Source of the DNA: Spinactinospora alkalitolerans | GTDB lineage: Bacteria > Actinomycetota > Actinomycetes > Streptosporangiales > Streptosporangiaceae | NCBI RefSeq assembly: GCF_013408795.1 | Contig: NZ_JACCCC010000001.1 | Coordinates: forward strand, 4,154,001-4,218,000 | DNA length: 64,000 nucleotides | Direction: 5' to 3' | In this document: one piece after another, positions 26,845 through 36,120 of the stretch | How positions within the stretch are numbered: the first letter of the stretch is position 1 | Layout: each line of letters opens with the position of its first letter | The notes under the pieces: generated by a model | Database searches by the model: none | Told to the model about the DNA's origin: nothing | The model's input: only the letters and a program-made list of their open reading frames with translations | Made by a program: the position numbers and the translations under genes

Positions 26845-28259
26845 TTGGCGGCCTCCTCGGAGGTGAGCTGCTCGGCTACCTGTTCCAGCCCGGCCACGCG
26901 CGATCCCTTCACCATGACGACGTCCTTGGGCCGCAGCCGCTCGCGCAGCGCCGCGGCCGCCTGCTCGGCGTCGGCGACCCGGAGGGTCTCGCCCCGCCAC
27001 GCGGCGGCGCCTCGCGCGCCGTCGGCGATGGGCGCCGCCTGCTCCCCGACGGCGATGAGCACGTCGACCCCGGTCTCGGCGGCCAGCCGGCCGATGCGCT
27101 CGTGCTCGGCATCGTGGGTGTCGCCCAGCTCCGCCATGTGCCCGAGCACCGCGAAGGAGCGGCGCCGCTGCGCCAGCACCTGCAGCGTGCGCAGGGCGGC
27201 CCCCATGGACTCGGGGTTGGCGTTGTAGGCGTCGTTGACGACGGTGACGCCGTCGGAGCGGTCGGTGACCTCCATCCGCCAGCGGCTGACCGGTCCGGCC
27301 TCGCCCAGCGCGGCGGCGATCTCCTCGACGTCCATGCCGGACTCGGCCGCCACGGCCGCCACGGCCAGGGCGTTGTGCACCTGGTGGGTTCCGACCAGGG
27401 CCAGTCGGACCGCCGCGCTGCGGCCGCCCAGCTCCAGCGTGAAGCCCGCGCGACCGGAGCCGTCCAGCTCCACGTCGCGGGCGCGCACGTCGGCGTGCTC
27501 GGCCAGTCCGAAGGAGACGACCCTGGCGCCGGTGCGCGGGGCCATGCCGATCACCGCGTCGTCGTCGGCGTTGAGGACGGCCACACCGCCCTGCTCCGCG
27601 CCCGGAAGCGCCTCGACGAGCTCCCCCTTGGCCTGGGCGATGGCCGAGCGGCTGCCGAACTCGCCCATGTGGGCGCTGCCCACGTTGAGCACGACGCCGA
27701 CCCTCGGCGGCGCGATGGAGCACAGGTGCGCGATGTGCCCGATGCCGCGGGCCGCGACCTCCAGGACGACGAACCGGGTGCTCTCATCGGCGCGCAGCAC
27801 CGTCAGCGGGTGGCCGATCTCGTTGTTGAACGAGCCGGCCGGCGCGATGGTGGGGCCGAGGCGGCCCAGCACCTGCGCCAACAGGTCCTTGGTGGTCGTC
27901 TTGCCCGATGATCCGGTGACGCCGACGACGTCGGCTCCGGGCAGCTCCTCGACCACGGCCCTCGCCAGACGTCCCAGCGCGGCCACGACCTCGGCGTCGC
28001 CTCCGTCGACCAGCAACTGGGGGGCCGCCACCGGCCGGGATCCCAGCACCGCCGTCGCACCGGCCGCGACGGCCGCGTCGGCGAAGTCATGGCCATCGAC
28101 CCGCTCGCCACCCAGCGCGACGAAGAGCGAGCCCGGGCCTGCCTGCCGCGAGTCGATGACGACCGGGCCGGTGACACTGTCCGTGGGCTGCGCCGATCCG
28201 CGTGTGCGCGCTTGGGTGATCTCAGCGATCCGATCGAGCGTCAGCGCGATCAAATCCAC
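26841..28259 (-). CDS. murF: UDP-MurNAc-tripeptide--D-Ala-D-Ala ligase
   Basis: A 472-residue Mur ligase adding the D-Ala-D-Ala dipeptide. Its P-loop is [29 protein letters not shown] and [12 protein letters not shown] mark the central domain; [17 protein letters not shown] marks the C-terminal region. The start is placed at GTG 28259 ([15 protein letters not shown]), but GAGGA directly abuts it. The in-frame TTG at 28253 ([13 protein letters not shown]) has more natural spacing from that site and may be the true start. The murF-mraY junction overlaps. Confidence 0.95.
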   Translation of the reverse strand: MDLIALTLDRIAEITQARTRGSAQPTDSVTGPVVIDSRQAGPGSLFVALGGERVDGHDFADAAVAAGATAVLGSRPVAAPQLLVDGGDAEVVAALGRLARAVVEELPGADVVGVTGSSGKTTTKDLLAQVLGRLGPTIAPAGSFNNEIGHPLTVLRADESTRFVVLEVAARGIGHIAHLCSIAPPRVGVVLNVGSAHMGEFGSRSAIAQAKGELVEALPGAEQGGVAVLNADDDAVIGMAPRTGARVVSFGLAEHADVRARDVELDGSGRAGFTLELGGRSAAVRLALVGTHQVHNALAVAAVAAESGMDVEEIAAALGEAGPVSRWRMEVTDRSDGVTVVNDAYNANPESMGAALRTLQVLAQRRRSFAVLGHMAELGDTHDAEHERIGRLAAETGVDVLIAVGEQAAPIADGARGAAAWRGETLRVADAEQAAAALRERLRPKDVVMVKGSRVAGLEQVAEQLTSEEAAK

Positions 28260-28476
28260 TCCTCATGTCGGGCCCGGTCCACCGCGCCTTGGGCGCCCTG
28301 ACTGCGGACAGCATGGAATACGGGAAATCCAGAAGCACTGTGCGTGAGCCGAAGGGGGCGTGGAGACGCCACGGTGCCGGGCTGCAATTGCCGGACCTAC
28401 CTTAGAACATGTTTGGTTACCGGAGTTGCGCGCTGGACGGAATGTGGCGCGAGTGAGATCGGTGGCCACGAGGACG

Positions 28477-28507
28477 CGCGGGGACTCCCGGGGCGGGGTT
28501 CCCCGCG
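28477..28507 (-). terminator. Possible hairpin after murE
   Basis: CGCGGGGA at 28477-28484 pairs with TCCCCGCG at 28500-28507, starting 13 bases after the murE stop codon on the minus strand. A nested GGGG/CCCC pairing is also possible. It may slow transcription in the 260-base murE-murF gap, which otherwise holds no gene. Confidence 0.4.
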
Positions 28508-28519
28508 CCGGGTCGGCCC

Positions 28520-30142
28520 CTACCGTCCGCCGGCGCGCCAGCGCAGCGCGTCGCGCAGCGCCTCCCTGTCGTCGAAGGGCAGCACCTGACCTGCGACGTA
28601 CTGGCCGCGCTCGTGCCCCTTGCCGGCCACGACCACCACGTCGCCGGGCTTGGCCCGTTCCACGGCCAGTTCGATGGCGGTGGCGCGGTCGGGTTCGACG
28701 CTGATGTCGGCCCGCTGCGCGACGGGGACCGCCGCGACGCCCTCCAGCATGGCGGTGAGGATCGTGATCGGATCTTCACTGCGCGGATTGTCGTTGGTGA
28801 GGACCACCGCGTCGGCCAGCCTGGCCGCGGCCTCCCCCATGAGCGGGCGCTTGGCGCGGTCGCGGTCGCCGCCGCAGCCCACGACCATGGTCAGCCGGCC
28901 CTCCGTGACCGGGCGCAGCGACGTCAGCACCGCCTCGATCGCCCCGGGTTTGTGCGAGTAGTCGACGAGCGCGGTGAAGTTCTGCCCCTCGTCGACCCGC
29001 TCCATCCGGCCGGGCACGCCGGGCGCGGCCGCGACGCCCTCCAGGGCGGCCGCCAGCGGGATGCCGGCCTCGACCAGCCCGACCACCGCAGCCAGGGCAT
29101 TGGAGACGTTGAACGGGCCGGGCAGCCGCACCGAGGCCTCGGCCTCCATGCCGCCGGGGCCCACCACCCGGAACGTGCTGCCCTCGGCGCCCAGCACGAC
29201 GTCGGCGGCGCGCCAGTCGGCCTCGGGGTCGCCCTCGGCGGAGAACGTCGTCACCGGCACCTCGCCGCGGGCGGCCACCATGTCGACGAGCGCGCGCCCG
29301 AACCGGTCGTCGCGGTTGATCACCGCGATCCTGGCGTACTCGGGGGCGAACAGCTTCGCCTTGGTGTCGAAGTACTCGCGCAGGTCGGAGTGGAAGTCCA
29401 GATGGTCCTGCGACAGGTTGGTGAACACGGCCACGTCGTAGTGGGCGCCGCCGACCCGGCCCAGCGCCAGCGCGTGGCTGGAGACCTCCATGGCCGCGGC
29501 GGTGACGCCGCGCTCGCGCATGACGGCGAACAGGCCGTGCAGGTCGGTGGCCTCCGGTGTGGTCAGCGAGGAGTCGACCCGCTCGTCGCCCACCCGCATC
29601 TCGACGGTTCCGATCAGGCCGGTGCGCAGGCCTGCGGCGCGCAGCCCCGACTCGACCAGGTAGCTGATGGTGGTCTTGCCCGCTGTGCCGGTGGTGCCGA
29701 TCAGCAGCAGCTCGTCGGCCGGGTGGCCGTAGACCCAGGCGGCGACCTCGCCGAGGCGGGCGCGCGGGTCGGAGACGGTGAGGACCGGGAGCTTGGTGGC
29801 CGCCGCGCGGTCGTAGCCGGTCGGGTCGGTCAGGATCGCCACGGCCCCGGCGTCGGCCGCCTGCCCGGCGTAGTCGGCGCCGTGCGCCGTCATCCCGGGC
29901 AGCGCCGCGTACAGGTCACCGGGGCGGACCCTGCGCGAGTCGTGCGTGATGCCCGTGATCGTCGTCTCGGTCACGTCGCCCACGCCGCCGTCGTCCCCCG
30001 TGCCGACCGCGGCGCCGGCGTCGGCGCTCAGCGGGGGTTCGGCGGGATCCATGCAGGTGAGGAAGCCGTCCGATCCCAGCAGCCTGGCGAGTTCGGACAA
30101 GGGGCGGAGCTGGTTCTGGTCAGGTCGCATTTCCGGTGGCAC
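28520..30142 (-). CDS. murE: UDP-MurNAc-L-Ala-D-Glu--meso-diaminopimelate ligase
   Basis: A 540-residue Mur ligase that adds the third stem-peptide residue. The P-loop reads TTGTAGKTTISYLVE; other blocks are GITHDSRRVRPGDLY, NLSQDHLDFHSDLREY and VDYSHKPGAIEAVL. The motif DNPR in VVLTNDNPRSEDP is the mark of meso-diaminopimelate specificity, so the cell wall should be of the mDAP type. The start is placed at GTG 30142; the in-frame ATG at 30130 (MRPDQNQLRPLSELA) is equally possible since neither has a good Shine-Dalgarno. Confidence 0.95.
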   Translation of the reverse strand: MPPEMRPDQNQLRPLSELARLLGSDGFLTCMDPAEPPLSADAGAAVGTGDDGGVGDVTETTITGITHDSRRVRPGDLYAALPGMTAHGADYAGQAADAGAVAILTDPTGYDRAAATKLPVLTVSDPRARLGEVAAWVYGHPADELLLIGTTGTAGKTTISYLVESGLRAAGLRTGLIGTVEMRVGDERVDSSLTTPEATDLHGLFAVMRERGVTAAAMEVSSHALALGRVGGAHYDVAVFTNLSQDHLDFHSDLREYFDTKAKLFAPEYARIAVINRDDRFGRALVDMVAARGEVPVTTFSAEGDPEADWRAADVVLGAEGSTFRVVGPGGMEAEASVRLPGPFNVSNALAAVVGLVEAGIPLAAALEGVAAAPGVPGRMERVDEGQNFTALVDYSHKPGAIEAVLTSLRPVTEGRLTMVVGCGGDRDRAKRPLMGEAAARLADAVVLTNDNPRSEDPITILTAMLEGVAAVPVAQRADISVEPDRATAIELAVERAKPGDVVVVAGKGHERGQYVAGQVLPFDDREALRDALRWRAGGR

Positions 30143-30199
30143 GTCGAGAGGTTATCGGCTGGGACCTGCACGGGGTTAATCCGGCGGCGCGCGGGTCCG

Positions 30200-32170
30200 C
30201 TACTCGAACAGCCGGATCCCCGGCGCCTCGGTGTCGGTCGGCGGAATCTGCATCGTCTTCAGCGAGAACGACATCACGTCGGTGAAGACGGGGGCCGCCG
30301 CCTCGCCGCCGTAGTACTCCTCCTTGGGGTCGTGCAGCACGACCTGGACGATGAGCTCGGGGTCGCCGGCCGGGACCATGCCGACGAACATGCTGGTGTA
30401 GCCGCCCCCCTCATAGCCACCGGTCTCGGGGTCGACCCGGTTGGCGGTGCCGGTCTTGCCGGCCACGCGGTAGCCGGGGATCTGCGCCTGCTGGGCCGTT
30501 CCGTGCTCGCCGGTGACCGCCTCCAGCATCAGCTTGAGCTGGTCGGAGGTCTCGGCGCTGACCACCCGCTCCTTCTTGGGGTCCTCCGACGGCGTGAACT
30601 CGCCCGCCTCGTCGACGGTCCCGGCGACGACCGTGGGCTCGACCCGGACGCCGTCGTTGGCGATCGTGGCGTAGACGCTGGCCATCTGCACCGCGTTGAC
30701 CGAGATGCCCTGGCCGAAGGAGATCGACGGGAGCTGGGTGCCCCACCAGTCGTCGGGGTCGGTGAGGATGCCGGCGTTCTCCCCCGGCAGGTCCAGGCCG
30801 GTGGGCTTGCCGAAGCCGAACTTGCCGAGGTAGTTGTACAACTGGTCGGCGCCGAGCTGCTCGGCGACCTGGATCGTGCCGGTGTTGCTGGAGGTCGCCA
30901 TGATCCCGTTCAGGGTCAGCCGCTGGGTCTCGTGGTAGTGGGAGTCCCTGAAGGTCTGGTCGTAGCGCTGGATGGCGTAGGGCACCGTGTAGACGGTGTC
31001 GGGCGTGGTCAGGTTCTCCTCCAGCGCGCCGGCCGCGGTGATGACCTTGTTGGTGCTGCCCGGCTCGAAGGCGTCGGCCACGGCCCCGTTGCCGCGCTCC
31101 TCGGGGGTCGAGGCGGCGATGTCGTCGGGGTCGTAGGTCGGGTGGTTCGCCATCGCGAGGATCTCGCCCGTCGGCCTCATCACGATCGCGCTGCCGCCCT
31201 CGGCGTCCAGGTCCTCGGCCCGGTCCGCCAGGGCCTGCTGGGCGTGCCACTGGATGTCCTGGTCGAGCGTGAGCCGGACATCCCGGCCCGGCACCGGCTC
31301 CTTCGCCAGCCCCCCGGCCATCGGGATCCGGGTGCCGCCGGGGCTGATCTCGGCCTGCTGCTTGCCCGGCTCGCCGGCGAGGGTGTCGTCCATGACGCTC
31401 TCCAGGCCCTCCAGGCCGTGGTTGTCGGCGCCGACGAAGCCGACCAGGTTGGCCGCGCCGCTCTCCTCGGGATAGACCCTCTTGTAGTCGGGGTGGGCGG
31501 CGACGCCCTGCAGGTCCAGCGCGTCGAGCTCCTTCCACTGCCTCGGCGGGACCTCCTTCTGGACCACCTGGTAGCGGCTCGGCTCCGCGTCGACCTTGGC
31601 CGCCACCTCGCCGGGATCGAGGTCGAAGCGCTCGGACAGCTCCTCGACGACCCGGTCGCGCTCGTCGGGGTCCACGTCGACCGGGTCGACGTAGACGGTG
31701 TGGACCTCGACCGACATCGCGAAGGCGTTGCCGTCGGCATCGGTGATCTCACCGCGCGTGGTGGGGATGTCGATCGTCGCCAGGCGCATGTCGGAGGCCT
31801 TGGACGCGTACGTCGCGGCGTCGATGCCCTGGATCTGCACCAGCCGGCCGGCGAAGACCAGCAGCACGGCGGCCATCAGGACGACGGCGATCCTGATGCG
31901 CCGGCCGGGATCGCCGCGGCGGAACCGCCGGCGCAGCGGGGGGATCCGGCCGCTCCCGCCGCCGGAGGGCGCGCGGGCCGGCCGCCGCGGCGGCGGACCC
32001 GCCGCGGCGGCCGTGCGGCCCTGGCGGGGCGAGCGCCGCTTCGCCGGGTCGGCGGGCCGGCGGGGGCGCCCCTGGGCGCCGGAGGAACGCGAGGACGGCC
32101 CCTTGCCGCCTCGCGCCGACGCCCCTGGTCTGCGGGGGTCGCGGGGACGTGGGTCGCGGGGTGCGCTCAC
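30200..32170 (-). CDS. ftsI: Division-specific penicillin-binding protein FtsI (class B PBP)
   Basis: A 656-residue transpeptidase of septal peptidoglycan. A long basic, Pro/Arg-rich cytoplasmic segment (1-90) precedes one membrane helix (IAVVLMAAVLLVFAGRLVQI, about 94-113). The pedestal domain follows, then the penicillin-binding domain with the catalytic serine in STNK (Ser372), SSN at 427-429 and KTGTA at 572-576. All three active-site motifs are intact. The start is GTG at 32170 with GGAG six bases upstream. It works with FtsW and FtsQ/L in the divisome. Confidence 0.95.
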   Translation of the reverse strand: MSAPRDPRPRDPRRPGASARGGKGPSSRSSGAQGRPRRPADPAKRRSPRQGRTAAAAGPPPRRPARAPSGGGSGRIPPLRRRFRRGDPGRRIRIAVVLMAAVLLVFAGRLVQIQGIDAATYASKASDMRLATIDIPTTRGEITDADGNAFAMSVEVHTVYVDPVDVDPDERDRVVEELSERFDLDPGEVAAKVDAEPSRYQVVQKEVPPRQWKELDALDLQGVAAHPDYKRVYPEESGAANLVGFVGADNHGLEGLESVMDDTLAGEPGKQQAEISPGGTRIPMAGGLAKEPVPGRDVRLTLDQDIQWHAQQALADRAEDLDAEGGSAIVMRPTGEILAMANHPTYDPDDIAASTPEERGNGAVADAFEPGSTNKVITAAGALEENLTTPDTVYTVPYAIQRYDQTFRDSHYHETQRLTLNGIMATSSNTGTIQVAEQLGADQLYNYLGKFGFGKPTGLDLPGENAGILTDPDDWWGTQLPSISFGQGISVNAVQMASVYATIANDGVRVEPTVVAGTVDEAGEFTPSEDPKKERVVSAETSDQLKLMLEAVTGEHGTAQQAQIPGYRVAGKTGTANRVDPETGGYEGGGYTSMFVGMVPAGDPELIVQVVLHDPKEEYYGGEAAAPVFTDVMSFSLKTMQIPPTDTEAPGIRLFE

Positions 32171-32237
32171 AACTGGCTCCGGGGGGTGGTGCCGACGGCG
32201 GAGCCCGCCGGCCTGTGCTCTGGTCGCAACGAGCCGG

Positions 32238-32804
32238 TCACTCCCGGCCCTCGGCGGAGCCGGCGTCGGCCTGCTCCTGGGTTCCGGGCAGGTCCTGCGC
32301 CGACCCGGTCCCCCCGCCGCCCATGATCTCGCCGGTCTCCGGGTCGATCAGGTACGGTGCCCGGCCGGGCTCCATGCCGAGCTCCCGGGCCCTCTCCTCC
32401 AGCACCTCGGGGGATTCGGCGTGCAGCACCCGCTCGCGCAGCGCCTGCTCCCGGTCGGACAGCTCGCTGTTCTCCTGCAGCAGGCGGCTGGCGGTGAACG
32501 TGTCCTCGGTGAGCACCGTGCGCAGCGCCAGCAGGCAGATCATCGCGCCGCCGAGCAGCGCGAGGATGAGCAGCACGAACGGCACCCTCGGCGCGTGGCC
32601 CGCGCCCGCGCGCTCCCGGACGGCCGGCCCGGTGGAGGTCCGGGCCACGGGGCGCGGCCGACCGACCCGACCGGTCCGGGGAGTCCGGGGGGTCCCGGAC
32701 CCGGGCGCCGCGGTGCGGCGCGCAGCGGTCCTGCCGCCCGCGCGAACGGCCGACCCGGTCTGCTCCCCGCCGCGGCGTGCCTGGCCCTCGGTCGCGGTGC
32801 TCAT
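32238..32804 (-). CDS. ftsL: FtsL-like septum-formation protein
   Basis: A 188-residue bitopic protein in the canonical FtsL position between rsmH and ftsI. Residues 1-70 are basic and Pro/Arg/Thr-rich. One membrane helix (VPFVLLILALLGGAMICLLA, about 75-96) is followed by a short extracytoplasmic coiled coil (SRLLQENSELSDREQALRER, about 106-126). The family has little sequence conservation, so the call rests on topology and place in the cluster. The start is ATG at 32804 behind GGGAGG. Confidence 0.85.
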   Translation of the reverse strand: MSTATEGQARRGGEQTGSAVRAGGRTAARRTAAPGSGTPRTPRTGRVGRPRPVARTSTGPAVRERAGAGHAPRVPFVLLILALLGGAMICLLALRTVLTEDTFTASRLLQENSELSDREQALRERVLHAESPEVLEERARELGMEPGRAPYLIDPETGEIMGGGGTGSAQDLPGTQEQADAGSAEGRE

Positions 32805-32903
32805 GCGGCCTCCCGAATCCCTGTCACTCGTCTCGCCCCCCTGCGGCCCTGCCGCCGCGGGGCCGCGGGGAACGCGTTCCTCCTTCACCGCGGAACCGCC
32901 CGC

Positions 32904-33860
32904 TCACGGCTCCCGGATCCTCTCGGCGGCCCGCAGCCGGGCCGACGCGGCGCGGGGGTTGCGGACGTTCTCCTCCTCCGGCGGCGACTCGGCCCCCCGG
33001 GTCAGCAGCCGCAGTTCCGGCTGCCGGTCGGGCAGGGGGACGGGCAGGTCGGGCGGTGTGGTGTCGGTGGCGAGCGCGGCCAGTGCGCGCTTGGTGATGC
33101 GGTCCTCCAGCGAGTGGTAGGACAGCACGGCGATGCGCCCGCCCACCGCCAGCCGGGAGACGGCGGCGGGCAGGGTGCGCTCCAGGATGGCGAGTTCGGC
33201 GTTGACCTCGATGCGCAGCGCCTGGAAGGTGCGCTTGGCCGGGTTGCCTCCGGTGCGGCGGGTGGCGGCGGGGATGGCGTCGCGGACGAGGTCGGCCAGG
33301 CGCCGGGTCGAGTCGATCGGCGCGCCCGCGCGCGCCCGGACGATCGCCTGGGCGACGCGGCCGGCGAAGCGCTCCTCGCCGTAGACGCGCAGGATCCGGG
33401 CGAGCTCGGCCGCGGAGTAGGTGTTGACGACGTCGGCCGCCGTGCGGGCCTGGGTGCGGTCCATCCGCATGTCCAGCGGCGCGTCGTAGGAGTAGGCGAA
33501 GCCGCGGTCGGCCTCGTCGAGCTGGGGCGAGGAGACGCCGAGGTCGAGCAGGACGCCCTGGACCTCGGCGATGCCGAGGTCGTCGAGCACCCCGGGGACG
33601 TCGTCGTAGACCGCGTGGACGAAGTCCGTGCGGTCGGAGAAGGGGGCGAGCCGCCGCTCGCTGCGGGCCAGCGCGCTGGGGTCGCGGTCGACGCCGACCA
33701 GGCGCAGGCCCGGGTGGGCGGACAGCAGCGCCTCGGAGTGGCCGCCCAGGCCCAGCGTCGCGTCGACGACGACGGCCCCCGGCGCGGACAGGGCCGGTGA
33801 GAGCAGCCGCACGATCCGGTCCAGCATGACCGGGATGTGCGCGGCCTCCGCATCGCCCAT
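32904..33860 (-). CDS. rsmH: 16S rRNA (cytosine-1402-N4)-methyltransferase RsmH
   Basis: A 318-residue SAM-dependent methyltransferase (MraW) that modifies 16S rRNA C1402. The N terminus [13 protein letters not shown] is conserved; the SAM site is [14 protein letters not shown] and [12 protein letters not shown]; the MraW signature is [18 protein letters not shown] and [10 protein letters not shown]. The start is ATG at 33860 ([13 protein letters not shown]); GTG at 33866 is an in-frame alternative with AGGGG four bases upstream. The frame is open for a further 360 bases upstream, but this extension has no domain. Confidence 0.95.
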   Translation of the reverse strand: MGDAEAAHIPVMLDRIVRLLSPALSAPGAVVVDATLGLGGHSEALLSAHPGLRLVGVDRDPSALARSERRLAPFSDRTDFVHAVYDDVPGVLDDLGIAEVQGVLLDLGVSSPQLDEADRGFAYSYDAPLDMRMDRTQARTAADVVNTYSAAELARILRVYGEERFAGRVAQAIVRARAGAPIDSTRRLADLVRDAIPAATRRTGGNPAKRTFQALRIEVNAELAILERTLPAAVSRLAVGGRIAVLSYHSLEDRITKRALAALATDTTPPDLPVPLPDRQPELRLLTRGAESPPEEENVRNPRAASARLRAAERIREP

Positions 33861-34219
33861 CAACACGCTGCCCCTGCCCCCTCGTTGCTCCGGAACCGCC
33901 GCGCGCGGCCCGGCGTGGTCTCCTACGGCCCCGAATGGCGGACGTCCGCTTGGGCGTCGCCGTTCGCGCAGCCGGTCGGCATGGCGCGGAGGCGGGAGGT
34001 CCCAATGGGCGGTCGGCCCCGGGGCGGCCCGTCCGGTCTGGCCTCCAGACGCGATCTTCGCCGCGCGGGAATCCTCGCGGCGGCCACCTGGCGCCGGGGA
34101 AGATGCGTCAGCTAGCACGCGGTCGCGTCTGAAGGCCCGAACCAGACAGGGCTTGACTGGTCGTGACTCCTCCGGATCGCGGCGCCGGTTGTCGAGGCCG
34201 ACGCGGCGATGCCGCGCAG
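33861..34219. other. Unusually long gap between mraZ and rsmH
   Basis: These 359 bases separate mraZ from rsmH, which are normally nearly adjacent. The rsmH frame stays open across it, but the translation is arginine- and proline-rich without recognisable structure and the rsmH start has its own purine-rich site. I see no gene, clear terminator or promoter here. Confidence 0.4.
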
Positions 34220-34651
34220 TCACAGCACCCCCGGCAACACCTCCTCCGACAGATCCGCGAATACCTGTTCCTGTTCGGCCTCGTAAGCGGCCCAGGCCTG
34301 TGCGTCCCAGATCTCCAGGCGCGTGTTGGCCCCGATGACCACTCCGTCCCGGTCCAGACCGGCGTAGGAGCGCAGGCCGGACGGGACGGTGACCCGCCCC
34401 TGCTTGTCGGGGACCTCATCGGACGCGCTGGCGAAAAAGACGCGACTGTAGTCGCGCACTGCTTTGGCGGTGACGGGAGCTGATCGGAGGGCCTCGGTGA
34501 TGCGCTGGAACTCGTGCACGGGAAAGACATAGAGGCAGCGCTCCTGGCCCTTCGTGATCACCAGCCCCCCCGACAGTTCGTCGCGGTACTTCGCCGGAAG
34601 GAACAGCCGTCCCTTCTCATCGAGGCGCAGGGAGTGGGTGCCGAGAAACAC
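34220..34651 (-). CDS. mraZ: MraZ transcriptional regulator of the dcw cluster
   Basis: A 143-residue protein, exactly the usual family length, made of two SpoVT/AbrB-like DNA-binding halves: [20 protein letters not shown] (about 6-25) and [20 protein letters not shown] (about 80-99). MraZ binds upstream of its own gene and represses the dcw cluster. The start is GTG at 34651 (MFLGTHSL) with GGAGG eight bases upstream. An upstream in-frame start would read through the operator repeats. It is the first gene of the leftward cluster. Confidence 0.96.
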   Translation of the reverse strand: MFLGTHSLRLDEKGRLFLPAKYRDELSGGLVITKGQERCLYVFPVHEFQRITEALRSAPVTAKAVRDYSRVFFASASDEVPDKQGRVTVPSGLRSYAGLDRDGVVIGANTRLEIWDAQAWAAYEAEQEQVFADLSEEVLPGVL

Positions 34652-34672
34652 CGGCCCCACCTCCACGTCCCC

Positions 34673-34696
34673 CGTGGAGCAGTCCCCTGCTCCACG
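34673..34696. repeat. Inverted repeat in the mraZ leader
   Basis: CGTGGAGCA (34673-34681) and TGCTCCACG (34688-34696) form a perfect 9-bp hairpin with a 6-base loop between the MraZ boxes and the mraZ start. The right arm contains the gene-proximal MraZ box. In RNA it could fold in the 5' leader of mraZ. Confidence 0.6.
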
Positions 34697-34725
34697 GTGC
34701 CCCACTGTACTCCACTATCCCCCAC
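34690..34725 (-). promoter_or_regulatory. MraZ operator: four GTGGRG boxes at 10-bp spacing
   Basis: On the minus strand the sequence reads GTGGGG at 34725-34720, GTGGAG at 34715-34710, GTGGGG at 34705-34700 and GTGGAG at 34695-34690, exactly ten bases apart, thus on one face of the helix. MraZ is known in other bacteria to bind direct TGGGN-type repeats with this spacing upstream of mraZ. A GATAGT hexamer (34719-34714) with TTGAAT upstream (34740-34735) may be the promoter, overlapping the boxes and so open to repression. Confidence 0.85.
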
Positions 34726-34928
34726 GGTCAACAGATTCAACCCCCGCCACGACTCAAGATCATTAAGAAACACGCAGGTCAGGGCGGGTGGAGCGGAGTG
34801 GAACGCCGTTCGGCGCGCCGCGTTGGCGGACGACCTGGGAAAATGTCCCACGGCGCGGCTCGGGCGAGTCGCGGAGGGAGCCGCCGGCCGCGGAGACCGG
34901 CGGGGACCGTCCAGATCGGTCGTTTTGG

Positions 34929-34957
34929 TTTGCAAACCCCTGCTTTACGCCTAGCCT
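34929..34957 (+). promoter_or_regulatory. Candidate promoter of the moxR-DUF58-tgpA operon
   Basis: TTTGCA (34929-34934) and TAGCCT (34952-34957) are separated by 17 bases, 36 bases upstream of the GTG at 34993. The -35 lies within the 10-base palindrome GTTTGCAAAC (34928-34937), which could also be a regulator site. The space 34652-34992 holds only this and the mraZ control region. Confidence 0.45.
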
Positions 34958-34992
34958 CAAGGCGACAGGGCAGGCGCGGCGGGAGGGGACAC

Positions 34993-35985
34993 GTGTCACT
35001 CGACACGCGGTTTAACGTGCACGGCGACGGAGCCCGGGACGACGTCGACGCGGTCCTGGGCACCGCCGAGCGGATCCGGTCGGCCATCGAGACGGTCATC
35101 GAGGGCAAGTCCGAGATCGTGCGGATCGCGCTGACCGTGCTGCTGGCCGAGGGGCACCTGCTCATCGAGGACATCCCCGGCGTCGGCAAGACGATGCTGG
35201 CCAAGGCGCTGGGCCGGTCGCTGGACTGCACGGTGCACCGCATCCAGTTCACGCCCGACCTGCTTCCCAGCGATATCACCGGGGTCAGCGCCTACCACCA
35301 GCAGCGGCGCGAGTTCGAGTTCCAGCCCGGCCCGGTGTTCGCCAACATCGTCGTGGGCGACGAGATCAACCGCGCCTCCCCCAAGACGCAGTCGGCCCTG
35401 CTGGAGTGCATGGAGGAGGGGCAGGTCAGCGTCGACGGCACCACCCGGCCGCTGGAGCGGCCGTTCATGGTGGTGGCCACCCAGAACCCGGTGGACATGG
35501 AGGGCACCTACCCCCTGCCCGAGGCCCAGCGCGACAGGTTCATGGCCCGCATCGCCATCGGCTACCCCTCGGCCCAGGCCGAGCTGGACATGATCGACAC
35601 CCACGGCTCCGCCTCCCCCTTGGAGCGGCTGCGCCCCGTGGCCGGCACCCCCGACCTCCGCGCCATGATCGACCGGGTGCGCACCGTCCACGTCTCCCCC
35701 GCGATCCGGCGCTACGCGGTCGACCTGGTCGCGGCCACCCGCACCTCCTCGGCCCTGCGCCTGGGCGCCTCCCCGCGCGCCACCCTGCACCTGGTGCGTG
35801 CGGCCCGCGCCTATGCGGCGCTGGGCGACCGCAACTACGTCGTCCCCGACGACGTCCAGGACCTCGCCGTCCCCGTCCTGGCCCACCGGCTGCTGCCCAG
35901 CCCAGAGGCCCAGCTCCAACGCCGCCTGCCCGAGCAGGTCGTCAGCGACCTCGTCGCCCGCCTGCCGGTCCCCGACCGCCGCTGA
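34993..35985 (+). CDS. MoxR-family AAA+ ATPase
   Basis: A 330-residue AAA+ ATPase. Walker A is EDIPGVGKTMLAKAL, Walker B is NIVVGDEINRASPKTQSALL (with the DEIN form typical of MoxR), and the sensor and arginine-finger regions follow (MVVATQNPVDMEGTYPLPEA, QRDRFM). MoxR ATPases act as chaperone-like factors that mature partner proteins, typically encoded beside DUF58 proteins as here. The start is GTG at 34993 behind GGGAGGGG; the upstream open frame crosses the promoter. It opens a three-gene operon. Confidence 0.93.
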   Translation: MSLDTRFNVHGDGARDDVDAVLGTAERIRSAIETVIEGKSEIVRIALTVLLAEGHLLIEDIPGVGKTMLAKALGRSLDCTVHRIQFTPDLLPSDITGVSAYHQQRREFEFQPGPVFANIVVGDEINRASPKTQSALLECMEEGQVSVDGTTRPLERPFMVVATQNPVDMEGTYPLPEAQRDRFMARIAIGYPSAQAELDMIDTHGSASPLERLRPVAGTPDLRAMIDRVRTVHVSPAIRRYAVDLVAATRTSSALRLGASPRATLHLVRAARAYAALGDRNYVVPDDVQDLAVPVLAHRLLPSPEAQLQRRLPEQVVSDLVARLPVPDRR

Positions 35986-36120
35986 AACCGTCCGCGGGCG
36001 CGGCCGCCGCCCCCGTCCCCGGCGGGGCGGCGACCGCGCCGACCGCCCACGTCCCCACCCCAGGTATCCCATGAACGAGGATCGGTCCCCGCTCCGTCCG
36101 GCCCCGCCCGAGGCGGCGAC

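Noticed and set aside
28405-28420. GAACATGTTT as a possible LexA (SOS) box in the murE-murF gap
   Set aside because: The actinobacterial consensus GAAC-N4-GTTC is not met: after the 4-base spacer the sequence is TTGG.
28613-32326. A 1237-codon open frame on the plus strand across murE and ftsI
   Set aside because: It is antisense to two well-supported genes, its translation is rich in Arg, Gly, His and Val without domains, and G+C-rich genes commonly leave such frames open.
33861-34223. A 120-residue N-terminal extension of RsmH
   Set aside because: The frame is open, but it has no recognisable domain, and the [13 protein letters not shown] start matches the usual RsmH N terminus.
34928-34937. 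GTTTGCAAAC as a parS-like chromosome-partition site
   Set aside because: parS in actinobacteria is GTTTCACGTGAAAC; only the outer bases agree, and it fits better as part of a promoter.
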